Assembly (NCBI RefSeq): GCF_018424605.1
Contig: NZ_QTKT01000007.1
Coordinates: 62,001 to 126,000, forward strand
DNA length: 64,000 bases
Reading direction: 5' to 3'
DNA from: Marinobacter lipolyticus
Lineage (GTDB): Bacteria > Pseudomonadota > Gammaproteobacteria > Pseudomonadales > Oleiphilaceae
Part shown: positions 37,575 to 46,197 of the stretch, one piece after another
Layout of the letters: the number at the start of each line of letters is the position of its first letter
How positions within the stretch are numbered: position 1 is the first letter of the stretch
Notes under the pieces: model-generated
The model's input: only the letters and a program-made list of their open reading frames with translations
Databases searched by the model: none
What the model was told of the DNA's origin: nothing
Translations under genes and position numbers: made by a program

Positions 37575-38080
37575 CCGACCTCACCCCCTTTCTCCCGCCA
37601 GTTGTCCGCCGGCAGACCGAATACGCCCGCAACTCTTCGCTCCACGGCGCGAACCTCCTCTTCGACCGGATCACGGGTATCCAGACAGTGCAAATCAAGC
37701 CGCGCGCCGTCCAGCGTCACACTGAGTGTGCCCGGCGTCAGCGAGAGCGCATTGGCGAGCAGCCAGCGCGGCCCGCCCTCGGGCAGCTCCAGGTCAAAGG
37801 TGAGATAGCCGGGGTTTGCCGGCAATGAGGGCGACAGCAGCCGGCGGGCAACATCGATGCCGGCGACGACAGAGCGGCCAAGAAAAAACAGTACAAACAG
37901 GAGAAACGGCACGATACGAATCCGGCGGGCGCCGGGGGGGAACAGATATACCGACACCATCGCGACCGGAACGACAACCGCCAGGCCAAATGCCAGACCA
38001 GACAGGTTCCCCTCGGTGAGCACCCACCACACCAGGAGAAGCAGAATCATCCGGGCAGGAATCGCTGTGACTGTCCGCAT
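37571..38080 (-). CDS. mnhE: MrpE/MnhE antiporter subunit
   Basis: A 169-residue MnhE family protein, the first gene of the nine-gene antiporter operon. Two or three N-terminal spans (RMILLLLVWWVLTEGNLSGL, PFLLFVLFFLGRSVVAGIDV) are followed by a soluble domain with the typical ALSLTPGTLSVTLDGARLDLH and LDTRDPVEEEVRAVERRV. The ATG at 38080 has AGGAG six bases before it and is preferred over a start at 38137. Confidence 0.9.
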   Translation of the reverse strand: MRTVTAIPARMILLLLVWWVLTEGNLSGLAFGLAVVVPVAMVSVYLFPPGARRIRIVPFLLFVLFFLGRSVVAGIDVARRLLSPSLPANPGYLTFDLELPEGGPRWLLANALSLTPGTLSVTLDGARLDLHCLDTRDPVEEEVRAVERRVAGVFGLPADNWREKGGEVG

Positions 38081-38238
38081 TGGTGCTCCTTGCCATGACC
38101 TGGAAACAAGCGGCCTTAAATTCCCACTGACGATCAAAAGACTACCACATCAGAGGCGGATGCGAATTCAGCAGCAAAGAATACGTGCCGGTAGACTGCC
38201 GTGACAACGCCCAGCAGCCCGTTTACATATGATCGATC

Positions 38239-38259
38239 TTCAACCTCGTAATGGTTGAA
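38239..38259. promoter_or_regulatory. Inverted repeat upstream of ectD, candidate operator
   Basis: TTCAACC-TCGTAAT-GGTTGAA has perfect seven-base arms and is 57 bases before the ectD start. A CACATGTG palindrome (38263-38270) and a TATAAC hexamer (38275-38280) follow. The regulator is unknown. Confidence 0.45.
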
Positions 38260-38316
38260 AAACCACATGTGATCTATAACTGTCTATCTGTGGCTCGACA
38301 GAAAAGGAGGACACAC

Positions 38317-39222
38317 ATGTCACGCCCACAAGACCTCTTTCCGACTCGACTTGAACGCAAACTGGGAATGTTTGAGCGACTGGACCCTGTAGTACATACC
38401 CCCCCTGAGCGCCTATCCGACGGCCCGCTGACTGCCGATCAGGTAAAAGAATTCGATGACCGGGGCTTTCTGTTCTTCGATTCGTTTTTTTCCAAAGACG
38501 ACATGGATGGGTTTATCAAGGAGCTCAAGGATTACGAGGACGATGAAGACCTCAAGCTTTCGGAAGGCACGGTTCTCGAACCCGGCAAGGAAGAAATCCG
38601 CTCTATCTTTGGTATCCACGAAATTTCAGAACGTTTTGACCGGCTAACCCGCGACCCACAGTTGCTGGACATGACACGCCAGTTACTGGACAGCGAAGTG
38701 TACATTCACCAATCGCGGATCAATTACAAACCGGGCTTCAAGGGCAAGGGATTCAACTGGCATTCCGATTTCGAAACCTGGCACAGTGAGGACGGCATGC
38801 CGCGGATGCGCTGCCTGAGCTGCTCCATCGTAATGACGGACAACAACGAGTTCAACGGCCCGCTGATGCTTATTCCCGGATCCCAGAAATACTTCATTCC
38901 CTGTGTCGGGCTCACCCCGCAGGACAACTACAAGGAATCGCTCAAGTCCCAGTATCTCGGCGTACCCGACGCCGCCAGCCTGACCCGGCTGATGAACGAA
39001 AACTCCATTGAGGCACCCAAGGGGCCGCCGGGGTCACTGATCATTTTCGAGTGCAACACCCTTCATGGCTCCAACGTGAACATGTCCTGCTGGCCACGCA
39101 GCAACCTGTTTTTTGTTTATAACAGCGTACATAACACGCTGGAAGATCCCTACTGCGGCAACAAACCCCGGCCGAATTTTCTCGCCAACAGGAAGAACAC
39201 TGACCCCCTTAAGCCGCTGTGA
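38317..39222 (+). CDS. ectD: Ectoine hydroxylase EctD
   Basis: A 301-residue non-heme iron, 2-oxoglutarate-dependent dioxygenase that converts ectoine to 5-hydroxyectoine, a compatible solute. The iron ligands are His149, Asp151 (FNWHSDFETWHSEDGMPRMR, the EctD signature) and His250 (NTLHGSN); these fit the 2-His-1-carboxylate triad. AAAAGGAGG precedes the ATG at 38317; the longer frame from 38251 lacks this. The ectABC genes are not nearby, so this ectD is an orphan in the window. The upstream Mrp-like operon is divergent, which groups two osmotic or salt functions. Confidence 0.93.
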   Translation: MSRPQDLFPTRLERKLGMFERLDPVVHTPPERLSDGPLTADQVKEFDDRGFLFFDSFFSKDDMDGFIKELKDYEDDEDLKLSEGTVLEPGKEEIRSIFGIHEISERFDRLTRDPQLLDMTRQLLDSEVYIHQSRINYKPGFKGKGFNWHSDFETWHSEDGMPRMRCLSCSIVMTDNNEFNGPLMLIPGSQKYFIPCVGLTPQDNYKESLKSQYLGVPDAASLTRLMNENSIEAPKGPPGSLIIFECNTLHGSNVNMSCWPRSNLFFVYNSVHNTLEDPYCGNKPRPNFLANRKNTDPLKPL

Positions 39223-39302
39223 CCGGGCCAAGGTGGCGCCCGGGTCTTGAGCACTGCTGTCTGGTCAGAGCAGTATCCTGACCAGCGCGCCCCGGCGTTG
39301 CT

Positions 39303-39794
39303 TCAGCGATCGCTCCGGGTTTCAGCCTGGTGTTCCAGCATCTGCTCCATCATCAGCTGCATCTGGTTCATACGCTGTTCTATCATCTTTAGCCGCTGCT
39401 CACTGTCCATGCCAGCACCACCAGACCGGTTACCCTGAGTTTTGTCCGGCTTGTTTTTACTCCGACCATTCATCATGCCGTGGCCATTCATCATGTCCTG
39501 GCCATCACCCATCTTCATGCCCTGGCCCATCATGCTGCCACGCATCATGCCCATATGCTCCTGCATGGACTCCATATGCTGCTCCCGGATGCGCTGGCGC
39601 TCGGCATCCGACGTGGCGTTTCCCATTTCCTGCATCATTCCCTGCATACGAGACATATTTTCATTCATTTGCTGCATTTGTTCCTGATTCATCATGCCCC
39701 CACCGGGCATTTGATCAGAATTGCCCTGCGCGAGGGCTGTGGCAGGTGCCGCCATGAGAACGGAGCACGCGACTATCCGCATAAATCTGTTCAT
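39303..39794 (-). CDS. Methionine-rich exported protein
   Basis: A 163-residue protein with a signal peptide (RIVACSVLMAAPATALAQ) and a mature part very rich in Met, Gln, His and Gly (for example MQGMMQEMG, MGMMRGSMMGQGMKMGDGQD). A C-terminal segment is predicted helical (SEQRLKMIEQRMNQMQLMME). Such Met-rich periplasmic proteins often bind Cu(I) or silver, and a large copper-resistance cluster lies a few kilobases away. The role is inferred from composition and place only. Confidence 0.7.
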   Translation of the reverse strand: MNRFMRIVACSVLMAAPATALAQGNSDQMPGGGMMNQEQMQQMNENMSRMQGMMQEMGNATSDAERQRIREQHMESMQEHMGMMRGSMMGQGMKMGDGQDMMNGHGMMNGRSKNKPDKTQGNRSGGAGMDSEQRLKMIEQRMNQMQLMMEQMLEHQAETRSDR

Positions 39795-39900
39795 GAGATC
39801 CCCCTTATCCGATACTTTTACCGGCGTCGTATTCAGTAAAGACCATGAAACTGAATCGAAGCTGACAAAAAGGCTTCTGGACCCCTTATCTGCCCATGAA

Positions 39901-39914
39901 TTGACCTAAATCAT
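39901..39914. promoter_or_regulatory. Weak FNR-like box upstream of Met-rich protein gene
   Basis: TTGAC-CTAA-ATCAT keeps the TGA-N6-TCA core of FNR/ANR sites with two mismatches in the flanks. It is about 107 bases upstream of the minus-strand gene starting at 39794. Confidence 0.3.
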
Positions 39915-39942
39915 CAGGCCGCGCAGGCCCTCACATGCCGGA

Positions 39943-40293
39943 TCACAAAAGAACGATACCGAACCGCTTGACGACGGCCGCGAGTAAAACAAAACAGACG
40001 ACCGTGACCGCGGCGCTGATGATCAGAGAAGCCCAGAAGCCAAACCGTGGCAGCAGGAACGGAAACGCCAGAAACATCGGCAACGTGGGGAGCACATACC
40101 AAAAGGTGTACCAGGCATGGTTACTGATTTTGGCCTCCGGCTGGTGCTCCAGATAAAGCCAGATCATGGCCAGAACGGTCACCATCGGCAAAGCCGCAAT
40201 GAGCGCACCGATCTTGTCACTGCGCTTTGCTATTTCGGATATCAGAACCACCAGGGCGGCGGTGATGGCGTACTTGGTTATCAGCCATGCCAT
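39943..40293 (-). CDS. DUF3147 family membrane protein
   Basis: A 116-residue protein with four hydrophobic spans that matches the DUF3147 pattern (KYAITAALVVLISEIAKRSDK, GALIAALPMVTVLAMIWLYLE). The ATG at 40293 has GGAAAA upstream and is better than the longer frame from 40329. The function is unknown. It faces a divergent His-rich protein gene. Confidence 0.75.
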   Translation of the reverse strand: MAWLITKYAITAALVVLISEIAKRSDKIGALIAALPMVTVLAMIWLYLEHQPEAKISNHAWYTFWYVLPTLPMFLAFPFLLPRFGFWASLIISAAVTVVCFVLLAAVVKRFGIVLL

Positions 40294-40390
40294 TGCGTTT
40301 TCCTTTTTTGCGGTTCGGGCGGCGAACATTTACCCATTTTAATTCCTCTCGTTGTGCTCAACGATGCTATCCTCCTGCAGGTAATTACAC

Positions 40391-40410
40391 CAACACCTCG
40401 AATCGTGTTG
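40391..40410. promoter_or_regulatory. Inverted repeat upstream of His-rich protein gene
   Basis: CAACAC-CTCGAATC-GTGTTG, six-base arms, 40 bases before the 40450 start and within the divergent intergenic region. It is a candidate operator for an unknown regulator. Confidence 0.35.
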
Positions 40411-40449
40411 ATGTTCACCCTGTAACGCCGGATTCAAAACCTGAAAGCC

Positions 40450-40809
40450 ATGATTACGGCCGTCCACCGCACCAGACTGCTCACCATTATCGTCATGTTA
40501 TTTTCACTGGCAGGCATGTCATTGTCGGCGATCGGCGAGGCGTCGTCCCACGGCATCGCGGAGCTGACGGGTGCACCGGACACAGACCATGGCGACCACA
40601 CTCACAGCCATGGGGAGGATGAGAGGCCCGACAGCCATTTACATCACGATTCCGGCAACCATACCCACGAATCCGCCGATCAGTTTGCGATTAATCTGAT
40701 GTCCGAACAGGACACCTCTTTCCGGCAAGCGATTCCCTTCGCCGGAGAGTCTCCCCGCAGTGTTCGTTACCGCCTCGACCGCCCGCCAAAAACGTCTCCG
40801 ATTAGCTGA
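40450..40809 (+). CDS. Histidine-rich small exported protein
   Basis: A 119-residue protein: a signal peptide-like N-terminus (RLLTIIVMLFSLAGMSLSAIG) followed by a His/Asp-rich stretch (DTDHGDHTHSHGEDERPDSH, LHHDSGNHTHES) that looks like a metal-binding region. No known domain follows. It lies 46 bases before the HupE-like gene on the same strand and may deliver or buffer metal (Ni, Cu, Zn or Co) for it; which metal cannot be told. Confidence 0.65.
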   Translation: MITAVHRTRLLTIIVMLFSLAGMSLSAIGEASSHGIAELTGAPDTDHGDHTHSHGEDERPDSHLHHDSGNHTHESADQFAINLMSEQDTSFRQAIPFAGESPRSVRYRLDRPPKTSPIS

Positions 40810-40855
40810 GTCTCGCTGCACTGCAGCTGTCTTAAAATGAATAATTGGAGTCATC

Positions 40856-41590
40856 ATGCTGTCAACTGTACCTGACGGTCGGGGGCGTGCGCGCACAGCC
40901 GTCCGCGGACACCGTCTTCTACAACTTTTCGCGGGCCTTGTTCTGCTCGGGATGAGCGCCGATGTACTGGCCCATGCCGTCGCACAGGGCGACAAAGGGT
41001 ATATTCAGGAAATTACGGGCGTAAACCTGATCGCGTTTATCTACCTTGGGGCCAAGCACATGGTCACCGGCTATGACCACCTGCTGTTTTTGCTGGGGGT
41101 CATCTTCTTCCTCTATCGCATGCAACACATAGCCCTCTACGTGAGCCTGTTCGCGCTGGGGCACTCCACCACGATGCTGCTGGGTGTGTACTTCAATGTT
41201 GGCATCAACAGCTACCTCATTGACGCCATTATCGGCCTGTCCATCGTGTACAAGGCGCTGGACAACATCGGCGCCTACCAGCGCTGGTTTGGCTTCCAGC
41301 CCGACACCAGGGCCGCCACGCTCATTTTCGGACTCTTCCATGGCTTCGGCCTGTCCACCAAGATCATCGAATACGACATCTCGCCCGACGGGCTGATTCC
41401 GAACCTCCTCGCATTCAATGTGGGCGTAGAAATCGGACAGCTGATTGCGCTTGCCATGATTCTTATCGTGATGAGCTTCTGGCGTAAAACCGATGGCTTT
41501 CTCCGCCACGCCTACACTGCCAACGTAGCCATGATGAGTGCAGGCTTCCTGCTCTTTGGCTATCAGCTCACCGGTTACTTTGTCGCTTAA
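40856..41590 (+). CDS. HupE/UreJ_2 family membrane protein
   Basis: A 244-residue membrane protein of the HupE/UreJ_2 family. Hallmarks are the GYDHLLFLLGVIFF segment, ALGHSTTMLLGVY, GLFHGFGLS and VGVEIGQLIALAMI, with histidine and glutamate residues in membrane spans that could pass metal ions. Family members are linked to nickel or cobalt import, but many sit with other metal genes. TTGGAG precedes the ATG. It is followed 15 bases later by a membrane-anchor protein, a pairing also known elsewhere. Confidence 0.82.
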   Translation: MLSTVPDGRGRARTAVRGHRLLQLFAGLVLLGMSADVLAHAVAQGDKGYIQEITGVNLIAFIYLGAKHMVTGYDHLLFLLGVIFFLYRMQHIALYVSLFALGHSTTMLLGVYFNVGINSYLIDAIIGLSIVYKALDNIGAYQRWFGFQPDTRAATLIFGLFHGFGLSTKIIEYDISPDGLIPNLLAFNVGVEIGQLIALAMILIVMSFWRKTDGFLRHAYTANVAMMSAGFLLFGYQLTGYFVA

Positions 41591-41605
41591 TTCTGGAGAC
41601 CTGCT

Positions 41606-42289
41606 ATGTACAACACCGATATGCCCAGCCGTGAAGAATTGCCCAGCACTGCGAAGCTGCTGCGCTCGACCTTCATCGCCGCCATCGTGGCACTGATCCT
41701 GCTCGTTACCGTGGTGATGCCCGCGGAATACGCCATCGACCCCACCGGCGCCGGCCAGTTTCTGGGGTTGACGGAAATGGGTGAGATCAAGGAGCAGTTG
41801 GCAGAGGAAGCCACCGCTGACGAGAATGCCCAGATGGTTGCGGTTCAGTCCCCTGCCAGCCAGCCTGCTCCCGCGGTTGCAGAGCCGATCGCGGAGCCTG
41901 CTGCCGAACCGGAAGTCGCTGCGCAGCCAGAACCGGCCCCCGTGGAAGAAACGGCCTCCGCACCCGCGGAACCCCAGTGGCAGGATGAAGTCCGCGTGGT
42001 ACTCACACCGGGCGAGGGCACTGAATTCAAGCTCACCATGGAAGAAGGCGCTGTTGCCCGGTTTTCCTGGGTATCCGAAGGCGGCCCCATCAACTTCGAC
42101 ACCCACGGCGACGGCAGTGGCCAATCCATTTCCTATGAAAAGGGGCGCGGCGTACCGGAAGACGAAGGCGAGCTGGAAGCCGCCTTCACCGGCAACCACG
42201 GCTGGTTTTTCCGCAACCGGAACGACCAGGACATTACATTGGTGCTTCGCACGGGCGGTGACTACGGTGAGCTGAAAAAGCTGCTGTGA
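41606..42289 (+). CDS. Membrane-anchored periplasmic protein paired with HupE
   Basis: A 227-residue protein with a single N-terminal membrane span (STFIAAIVALILLVTVVMPA), an Ala/Pro/Glu-rich linker (about residues 80-125), and a C-terminal beta-rich domain (EFKLTMEEGAVARFSWVSEG, NHGWFFRNRNDQDITLVLRT). It is of the type called transmembrane anchor protein next to HupE genes. The function is unknown; the domain faces the periplasm. A strong hairpin follows the gene. Confidence 0.7.
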   Translation: MYNTDMPSREELPSTAKLLRSTFIAAIVALILLVTVVMPAEYAIDPTGAGQFLGLTEMGEIKEQLAEEATADENAQMVAVQSPASQPAPAVAEPIAEPAAEPEVAAQPEPAPVEETASAPAEPQWQDEVRVVLTPGEGTEFKLTMEEGAVARFSWVSEGGPINFDTHGDGSGQSISYEKGRGVPEDEGELEAAFTGNHGWFFRNRNDQDITLVLRTGGDYGELKKLL

Positions 42290-42301
42290 GGACAGCCCCT
42301 C

Positions 42302-42338
42302 CCCGGAGAGAGCTTCCTTACGGCAAGCTCTCTCCGGG
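42302..42338. terminator. Strong hairpin between convergent genes
   Basis: Perfect 14-base stem (CCCGGAGAGAGCTT / AAGCTCTCTCCGGG) with a nine-base loop between the anchor-protein gene and the convergent P-type ATPase gene. It probably ends transcription from both sides, although no T-run follows. Confidence 0.7.
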
Positions 42339-42369
42339 TGTTCCGGCTTGAAAATCCACCAAACCAGTA

Positions 42370-44697
42370 TTATTCCCCAAGGTTCGTTACCCTCAGACGC
42401 AGCGCATTCACAATGACGCTGACCGATGAAAGCGACATGGCCGCTGCGGCAAAAATCGGGGACAGCAGAATGCCAAAAAACGGGTAGAGCACGCCCGCCG
42501 CGATGGGGACACCGGCAGCGTTGTAAACGAACGCAAAAAACAGGTTTTGCCGGATATTACGCATGGTTGCCAACGACAACCGCCGCGCCTCTACAATACC
42601 CATCAGGTCCCCGCGCAACAGGGTGATACCCGCGCTTTCAATGGCCACGTCGGTTCCGGTACCCATAGCCACACCGACATCCGCCGTTGCCAGGGCAGGC
42701 GCATCGTTAACGCCGTCACCCGCCATCACCACAACACGGCCTTCGTCTTTCAGGCGCTGAACGATCTCGCCCTTGTCTTCCGGAAGAACTTCCGCTTCCA
42801 CTTCATCAATATGCAGTTTGCGGGCAACGGCCTCGGCGGATGTGCGGTTGTCGCCCGTCAGCATAACCACCCGGATGCCGTCTTTCTGCAGCGCCGAAAT
42901 GGCCGCTTCGGTGGTTTCCTTGACCGGATCGGCGATGGCCAGCAAACCGGCGACTTTGCCATCGACGGCTGCGAAAATCACCGTGGCTCCATCCTTGCGA
43001 AGCTGCTCGGCTTCGGTCTCAAAATCCGCCGTATCGATCTTTTCGGATTCCATTAGCAAGCGATTGCCAATCAGTACCTGCTTGCCCTCGACCTTGCCGG
43101 TCACGCCCTTTCCGTTCGGGGAGTCAAAGCCTTCAGCATCCGGCAGCTGTAACTCCATCTCTTTGGCTTTGTCGAGAATCGCGCGGGCCAGCGGGTGCTC
43201 ACTGCCTTTTTCAAGGGCACCGGCCAGGCGCATCAGTTCTTGCTCGCTGAGCCCGTCAGCCGGAACCAGCCTGGTCACCTGTGGCTTTCCCTCGGTCAGT
43301 GTGCCGGTTTTGTCCACCACCACGGTGTCGACCTTTTCCATACGCTCAAGCGCTTCGGCATCACGGATCAGAACGCCGCTCTGGGCGCCCCGCCCGACAC
43401 CGACCATGATGGACATGGGTGTGGCCAGCCCCAGCGCGCAAGGGCAGGCGATGATCAGCACGCTCACCGCGGCAATCAGCCCGAACGCCATCGGCGGTGT
43501 TGGTCCGAAAAACGACCACGCAATAAAGGCAACAATGGCGATCACGATCACCGCGGGCACAAACCACCCCGCCACTTTGTCTGCAAGACCCTGAATCGGC
43601 GCGCGGCTGCGTTGGGCGCTGGCCACCATCTGCACAATCTGCGACAGCATGGTATCCCGCCCGACCTTGTCGGCCCGCATGATGAAACTGCCCTGCTGGT
43701 TGATGCTGCCGCCGATGACCTTATCCCCGGCTTTCTTGCTGACCGCCATGGGCTCACCGGTCACCATCGACTCATCGACATTGGAATTGCCTTCAAGCAA
43801 TTCACCGTCCAGAGGCACCTTATCCCCCGGGCGAACCCGCAGGCGGTCTCCAACCTTGACCTGATCCAGCGACACATCCGATTCGCTGCCGTCATCGTCC
43901 AGTTTGCGCGCGGTCGCCGGAGCCAGGTCCAGCAATGCTTTGATGGCGCCGGAGGTTTTTTCCCGGGCTCGCAGTTCCAGCACCTGCCCCAGTAACACCA
44001 GCACCACGATGACCGCAGCCGCCTCGAAATACACGGCGACCGAGCCGTCGTCCTGCTGGAAAGCATCCGGGAAGATCTGGGGTGCCAGTGTCGCCACCAG
44101 GCTGTAGATCAATGCCACCCCGGTACCAATTGAGATGAGCGTGAACATATTCAGGTTACGACTGACCACTGACTTCCAGCCCCGGAAGAAGAAGGGCCAG
44201 CCGCACCAGAGCACCACAGGCGTTGCAAGTACCAGCTGGATCCAGTTTGAGGTTTGCGGCGCCATAATTTGATGCAGGCCAATAAGGTGCCCGCCCATTT
44301 CGAGCAAAAACACTGGCAAGGTCAGAACAAGACCAATCCAGAACCGGCGGGTCATGTCCGTGAGCTCCTCGGAGGGCCCGTCATCCAGGCTTACTTCTTC
44401 TGGCTCCAGCGCCATACCGCAAATTGGACAGTCCCCGGGCCCCTGCTGGCGAATCTCCGGGTGCATGGGGCAGGTATACACGGCACCCGGCGCTACCGGC
44501 TCTTCCTTTTTCTGCGCCTCACCGAGGTATGGTTCCGGATCCTCGTCGAACCGGGACTGGCAGCGTGATGAGCAGAAGTACCAGGTTTTACCCTGGTGTT
44601 GGCTCAGGTGCTCCGCTGTGTGCGGGTCCACTGACATGCCACAGACTGGATCCTTGACCGTGTGCTCGCCAGAATCCTTGTGTTGGTGTTCAGCCAT
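42370..44697 (-). CDS. Copper-type P1B ATPase with YHS and metal-binding N-domain
   Basis: A 775-residue heavy-metal translocating P-type ATPase. Order: YHS domain ([10 protein letters not shown]...[11 protein letters not shown], residues about 15-60), a heavy-metal binding segment ([22 protein letters not shown], about 74-95), six N-terminal spans, the ion-binding ACPCALG motif, phosphorylation site DKTGTLTEG and hinge [10 protein letters not shown]. This architecture is that of copper or silver exporters (CopA/SilP type). GGGAGATC precedes the ATG. It is downstream of an APC permease gene by 41 bases, on the same strand. Confidence 0.93.
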   Translation of the reverse strand: MAEHQHKDSGEHTVKDPVCGMSVDPHTAEHLSQHQGKTWYFCSSRCQSRFDEDPEPYLGEAQKKEEPVAPGAVYTCPMHPEIRQQGPGDCPICGMALEPEEVSLDDGPSEELTDMTRRFWIGLVLTLPVFLLEMGGHLIGLHQIMAPQTSNWIQLVLATPVVLWCGWPFFFRGWKSVVSRNLNMFTLISIGTGVALIYSLVATLAPQIFPDAFQQDDGSVAVYFEAAAVIVVLVLLGQVLELRAREKTSGAIKALLDLAPATARKLDDDGSESDVSLDQVKVGDRLRVRPGDKVPLDGELLEGNSNVDESMVTGEPMAVSKKAGDKVIGGSINQQGSFIMRADKVGRDTMLSQIVQMVASAQRSRAPIQGLADKVAGWFVPAVIVIAIVAFIAWSFFGPTPPMAFGLIAAVSVLIIACPCALGLATPMSIMVGVGRGAQSGVLIRDAEALERMEKVDTVVVDKTGTLTEGKPQVTRLVPADGLSEQELMRLAGALEKGSEHPLARAILDKAKEMELQLPDAEGFDSPNGKGVTGKVEGKQVLIGNRLLMESEKIDTADFETEAEQLRKDGATVIFAAVDGKVAGLLAIADPVKETTEAAISALQKDGIRVVMLTGDNRTSAEAVARKLHIDEVEAEVLPEDKGEIVQRLKDEGRVVVMAGDGVNDAPALATADVGVAMGTGTDVAIESAGITLLRGDLMGIVEARRLSLATMRNIRQNLFFAFVYNAAGVPIAAGVLYPFFGILLSPIFAAAAMSLSSVSVIVNALRLRVTNLGE

Positions 44698-44738
44698 ACT
44701 GATCTCCCGTTTTGTCTGCCGGCCACGTCGAATACCGG

Positions 44739-46085
44739 TTAATGGTGATGATGGGCGTGAGAATCCCCACGGCCCAATTCCCGTGCCTGTTTCAGAAAAA
44801 TCAGCTCTGCCACTGCAATAACGAGCATCGCTCCAACCGCTACGCCGATGACAAGAGGATCGGTATTCAGTTTGACCCAGACAAAACCGCCAAGGGCCAG
44901 CAAATCGAGCAGGATAGCCACGGTTGGCACCCAGACGTTGGCCTTGATGTCTTTGCGCAGATAACGCAGAACGCCCCAGTGAATGGCAATATCCATAATC
45001 AGATAGAACACGATACCCAGCGCAGCAATGCGGGAGAGATCGAAGAAGGCGGTCAGTGTCACCCCCAGCACCACGGTGTAGACCAGCGTGTGCTTCTGGA
45101 TGCTGCCTGGCATGCCGAAGTGTTTGTGGGGGACCAGTTTCATTTCGGTGAGCATGGCCAGCATCCGCGATACCGCGAAAATACTGGCAAGAATGCCGCC
45201 CGCAGTGGCCATCATGGCAAGGGCAATTGTGAACCAGACGGCATATTCCCCCAGTGCCGGGCGCGCGGCAGCGGCGAGGGAGTAGTCCCGGGTTTCGATG
45301 ATTTCGGCGAGCGACAGATTGCTGGCGACGGCAAAACCCACCAGGGTATAGATCACCACACAGGCAGCAATAGAAATAACAATAGCCCGCCCGACGTTTC
45401 GCTTGGGGTCTTTTACTTCAGAGCCGCTGTTGGTAATCGTGGTGAAACCTTTGAAAGCCAGTATCCCGAGTGCAGTTGCACCCAGAAAGTTGCCCATGGT
45501 TCCGGCTTCTCCCGGGCTGGAGAAATCCACCGAGATGCTGTCAGCGACCCAGATACCGACCAGTCCGAAAATCAGAATGCCACCGATCTTCAGAATGCCG
45601 ATAAAGGAAGCCACACCCTGTACCATTCGGTTGCCCAGCAGGTTGACCAGAAACGCGGCAATGATCAGTGCCACACCGAGAATGGGCACCATGTGCCCGC
45701 TTTCGTCACCACCAAACAACTGCATGGTGTAGGAGCCGAAGGTCCTGGCCAGAAAACTCTGGGCGATCACCATGGAAAAATACATCAGCAAAGCATTAAA
45801 CGCGGTTGGCAGTCGGTTACCGTATGCTTTGTGAAGGTACATACCGATGCCGCCCGCAGACGGCCAGGCATTGGAAATCTTAATATAGGAATAGGCGCTG
45901 AAGCTGGTAACCACCGCTGCGACAAGAAATGCCAGCGGGAATAGCGCACCGGTCATCTGCGCCATTTGCCCGGTCAGGGCAAAAATGCCAGCACCGATCA
46001 TGACGCCGGTGCCCAGCATAACGGTTCCTGGCAGCGTGAGACTGCCCTCTTGATAGCGAGTTGCCCTGTCTTGCTCCCTGCTCAT
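44739..46085 (-). CDS. APC-superfamily amino acid permease-like protein
   Basis: A 448-residue permease with about 12 spans. The APC signature near the N-terminus is [22 protein letters not shown], and [20 protein letters not shown] follows around residue 215. The C-terminus ends in a histidine cluster (SHAHHHH), unusual for amino acid permeases and suggestive of metal contact. GGGAGG sits before the ATG at 46085. It is followed by the copper ATPase gene, so it may be part of the metal response; its substrate is unknown. Confidence 0.8.
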   Translation of the reverse strand: MSREQDRATRYQEGSLTLPGTVMLGTGVMIGAGIFALTGQMAQMTGALFPLAFLVAAVVTSFSAYSYIKISNAWPSAGGIGMYLHKAYGNRLPTAFNALLMYFSMVIAQSFLARTFGSYTMQLFGGDESGHMVPILGVALIIAAFLVNLLGNRMVQGVASFIGILKIGGILIFGLVGIWVADSISVDFSSPGEAGTMGNFLGATALGILAFKGFTTITNSGSEVKDPKRNVGRAIVISIAACVVIYTLVGFAVASNLSLAEIIETRDYSLAAAARPALGEYAVWFTIALAMMATAGGILASIFAVSRMLAMLTEMKLVPHKHFGMPGSIQKHTLVYTVVLGVTLTAFFDLSRIAALGIVFYLIMDIAIHWGVLRYLRKDIKANVWVPTVAILLDLLALGGFVWVKLNTDPLVIGVAVGAMLVIAVAELIFLKQARELGRGDSHAHHHH

Positions 46086-46116
46086 TGAGCCTCCCTTCAA
46101 TGCTTTACAATAAAAT

Positions 46117-46132
46117 TAATGGATCTCCATTA
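46117..46132. promoter_or_regulatory. Palindrome in the permease-ATPase promoter
   Basis: TAATGGA-TC-TCCATTA, perfect seven-base arms. On the minus strand it sits between a TTGATG hexamer (46133-46138) and TATTGT (46107-46112), a 20-base spacer, which resembles promoters controlled by MerR-type activators. The sequence is not the CueR consensus. Confidence 0.45.
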
Positions 46133-46146
46133 CATCAAATCATAGA

Positions 46147-46181
46147 CAAAAAGCGGGTCGCGGGAGCTACCCCGACCCGCT
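46147..46181 (-). terminator. Rho-independent terminator of the cop operon
   Basis: On the minus strand AGCGGGTCG...CGACCCGCT plus inner GGG/CCC pairs form a stem of about 12 pairs with one bulge, followed by TTTTT. It lies just downstream of the copB-like gene. Confidence 0.8.
46157..46171. repeat. 15-base repeat shared with 57347-57361
   Basis: GTCGCGGGAGCTACC occurs identically here and at 57347-57361, both times outside genes. Here it is part of the terminator stem. It may be a copy of a short genome-wide REP-like repeat. Confidence 0.5.
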
Positions 46182-46197
46182 GCGAACCGCAATACAG

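Noticed and set aside
40919..42199. Minus-strand frame opposite the HupE-like and anchor genes
   Set aside because: Covers two real genes and their gap; no family resemblance.
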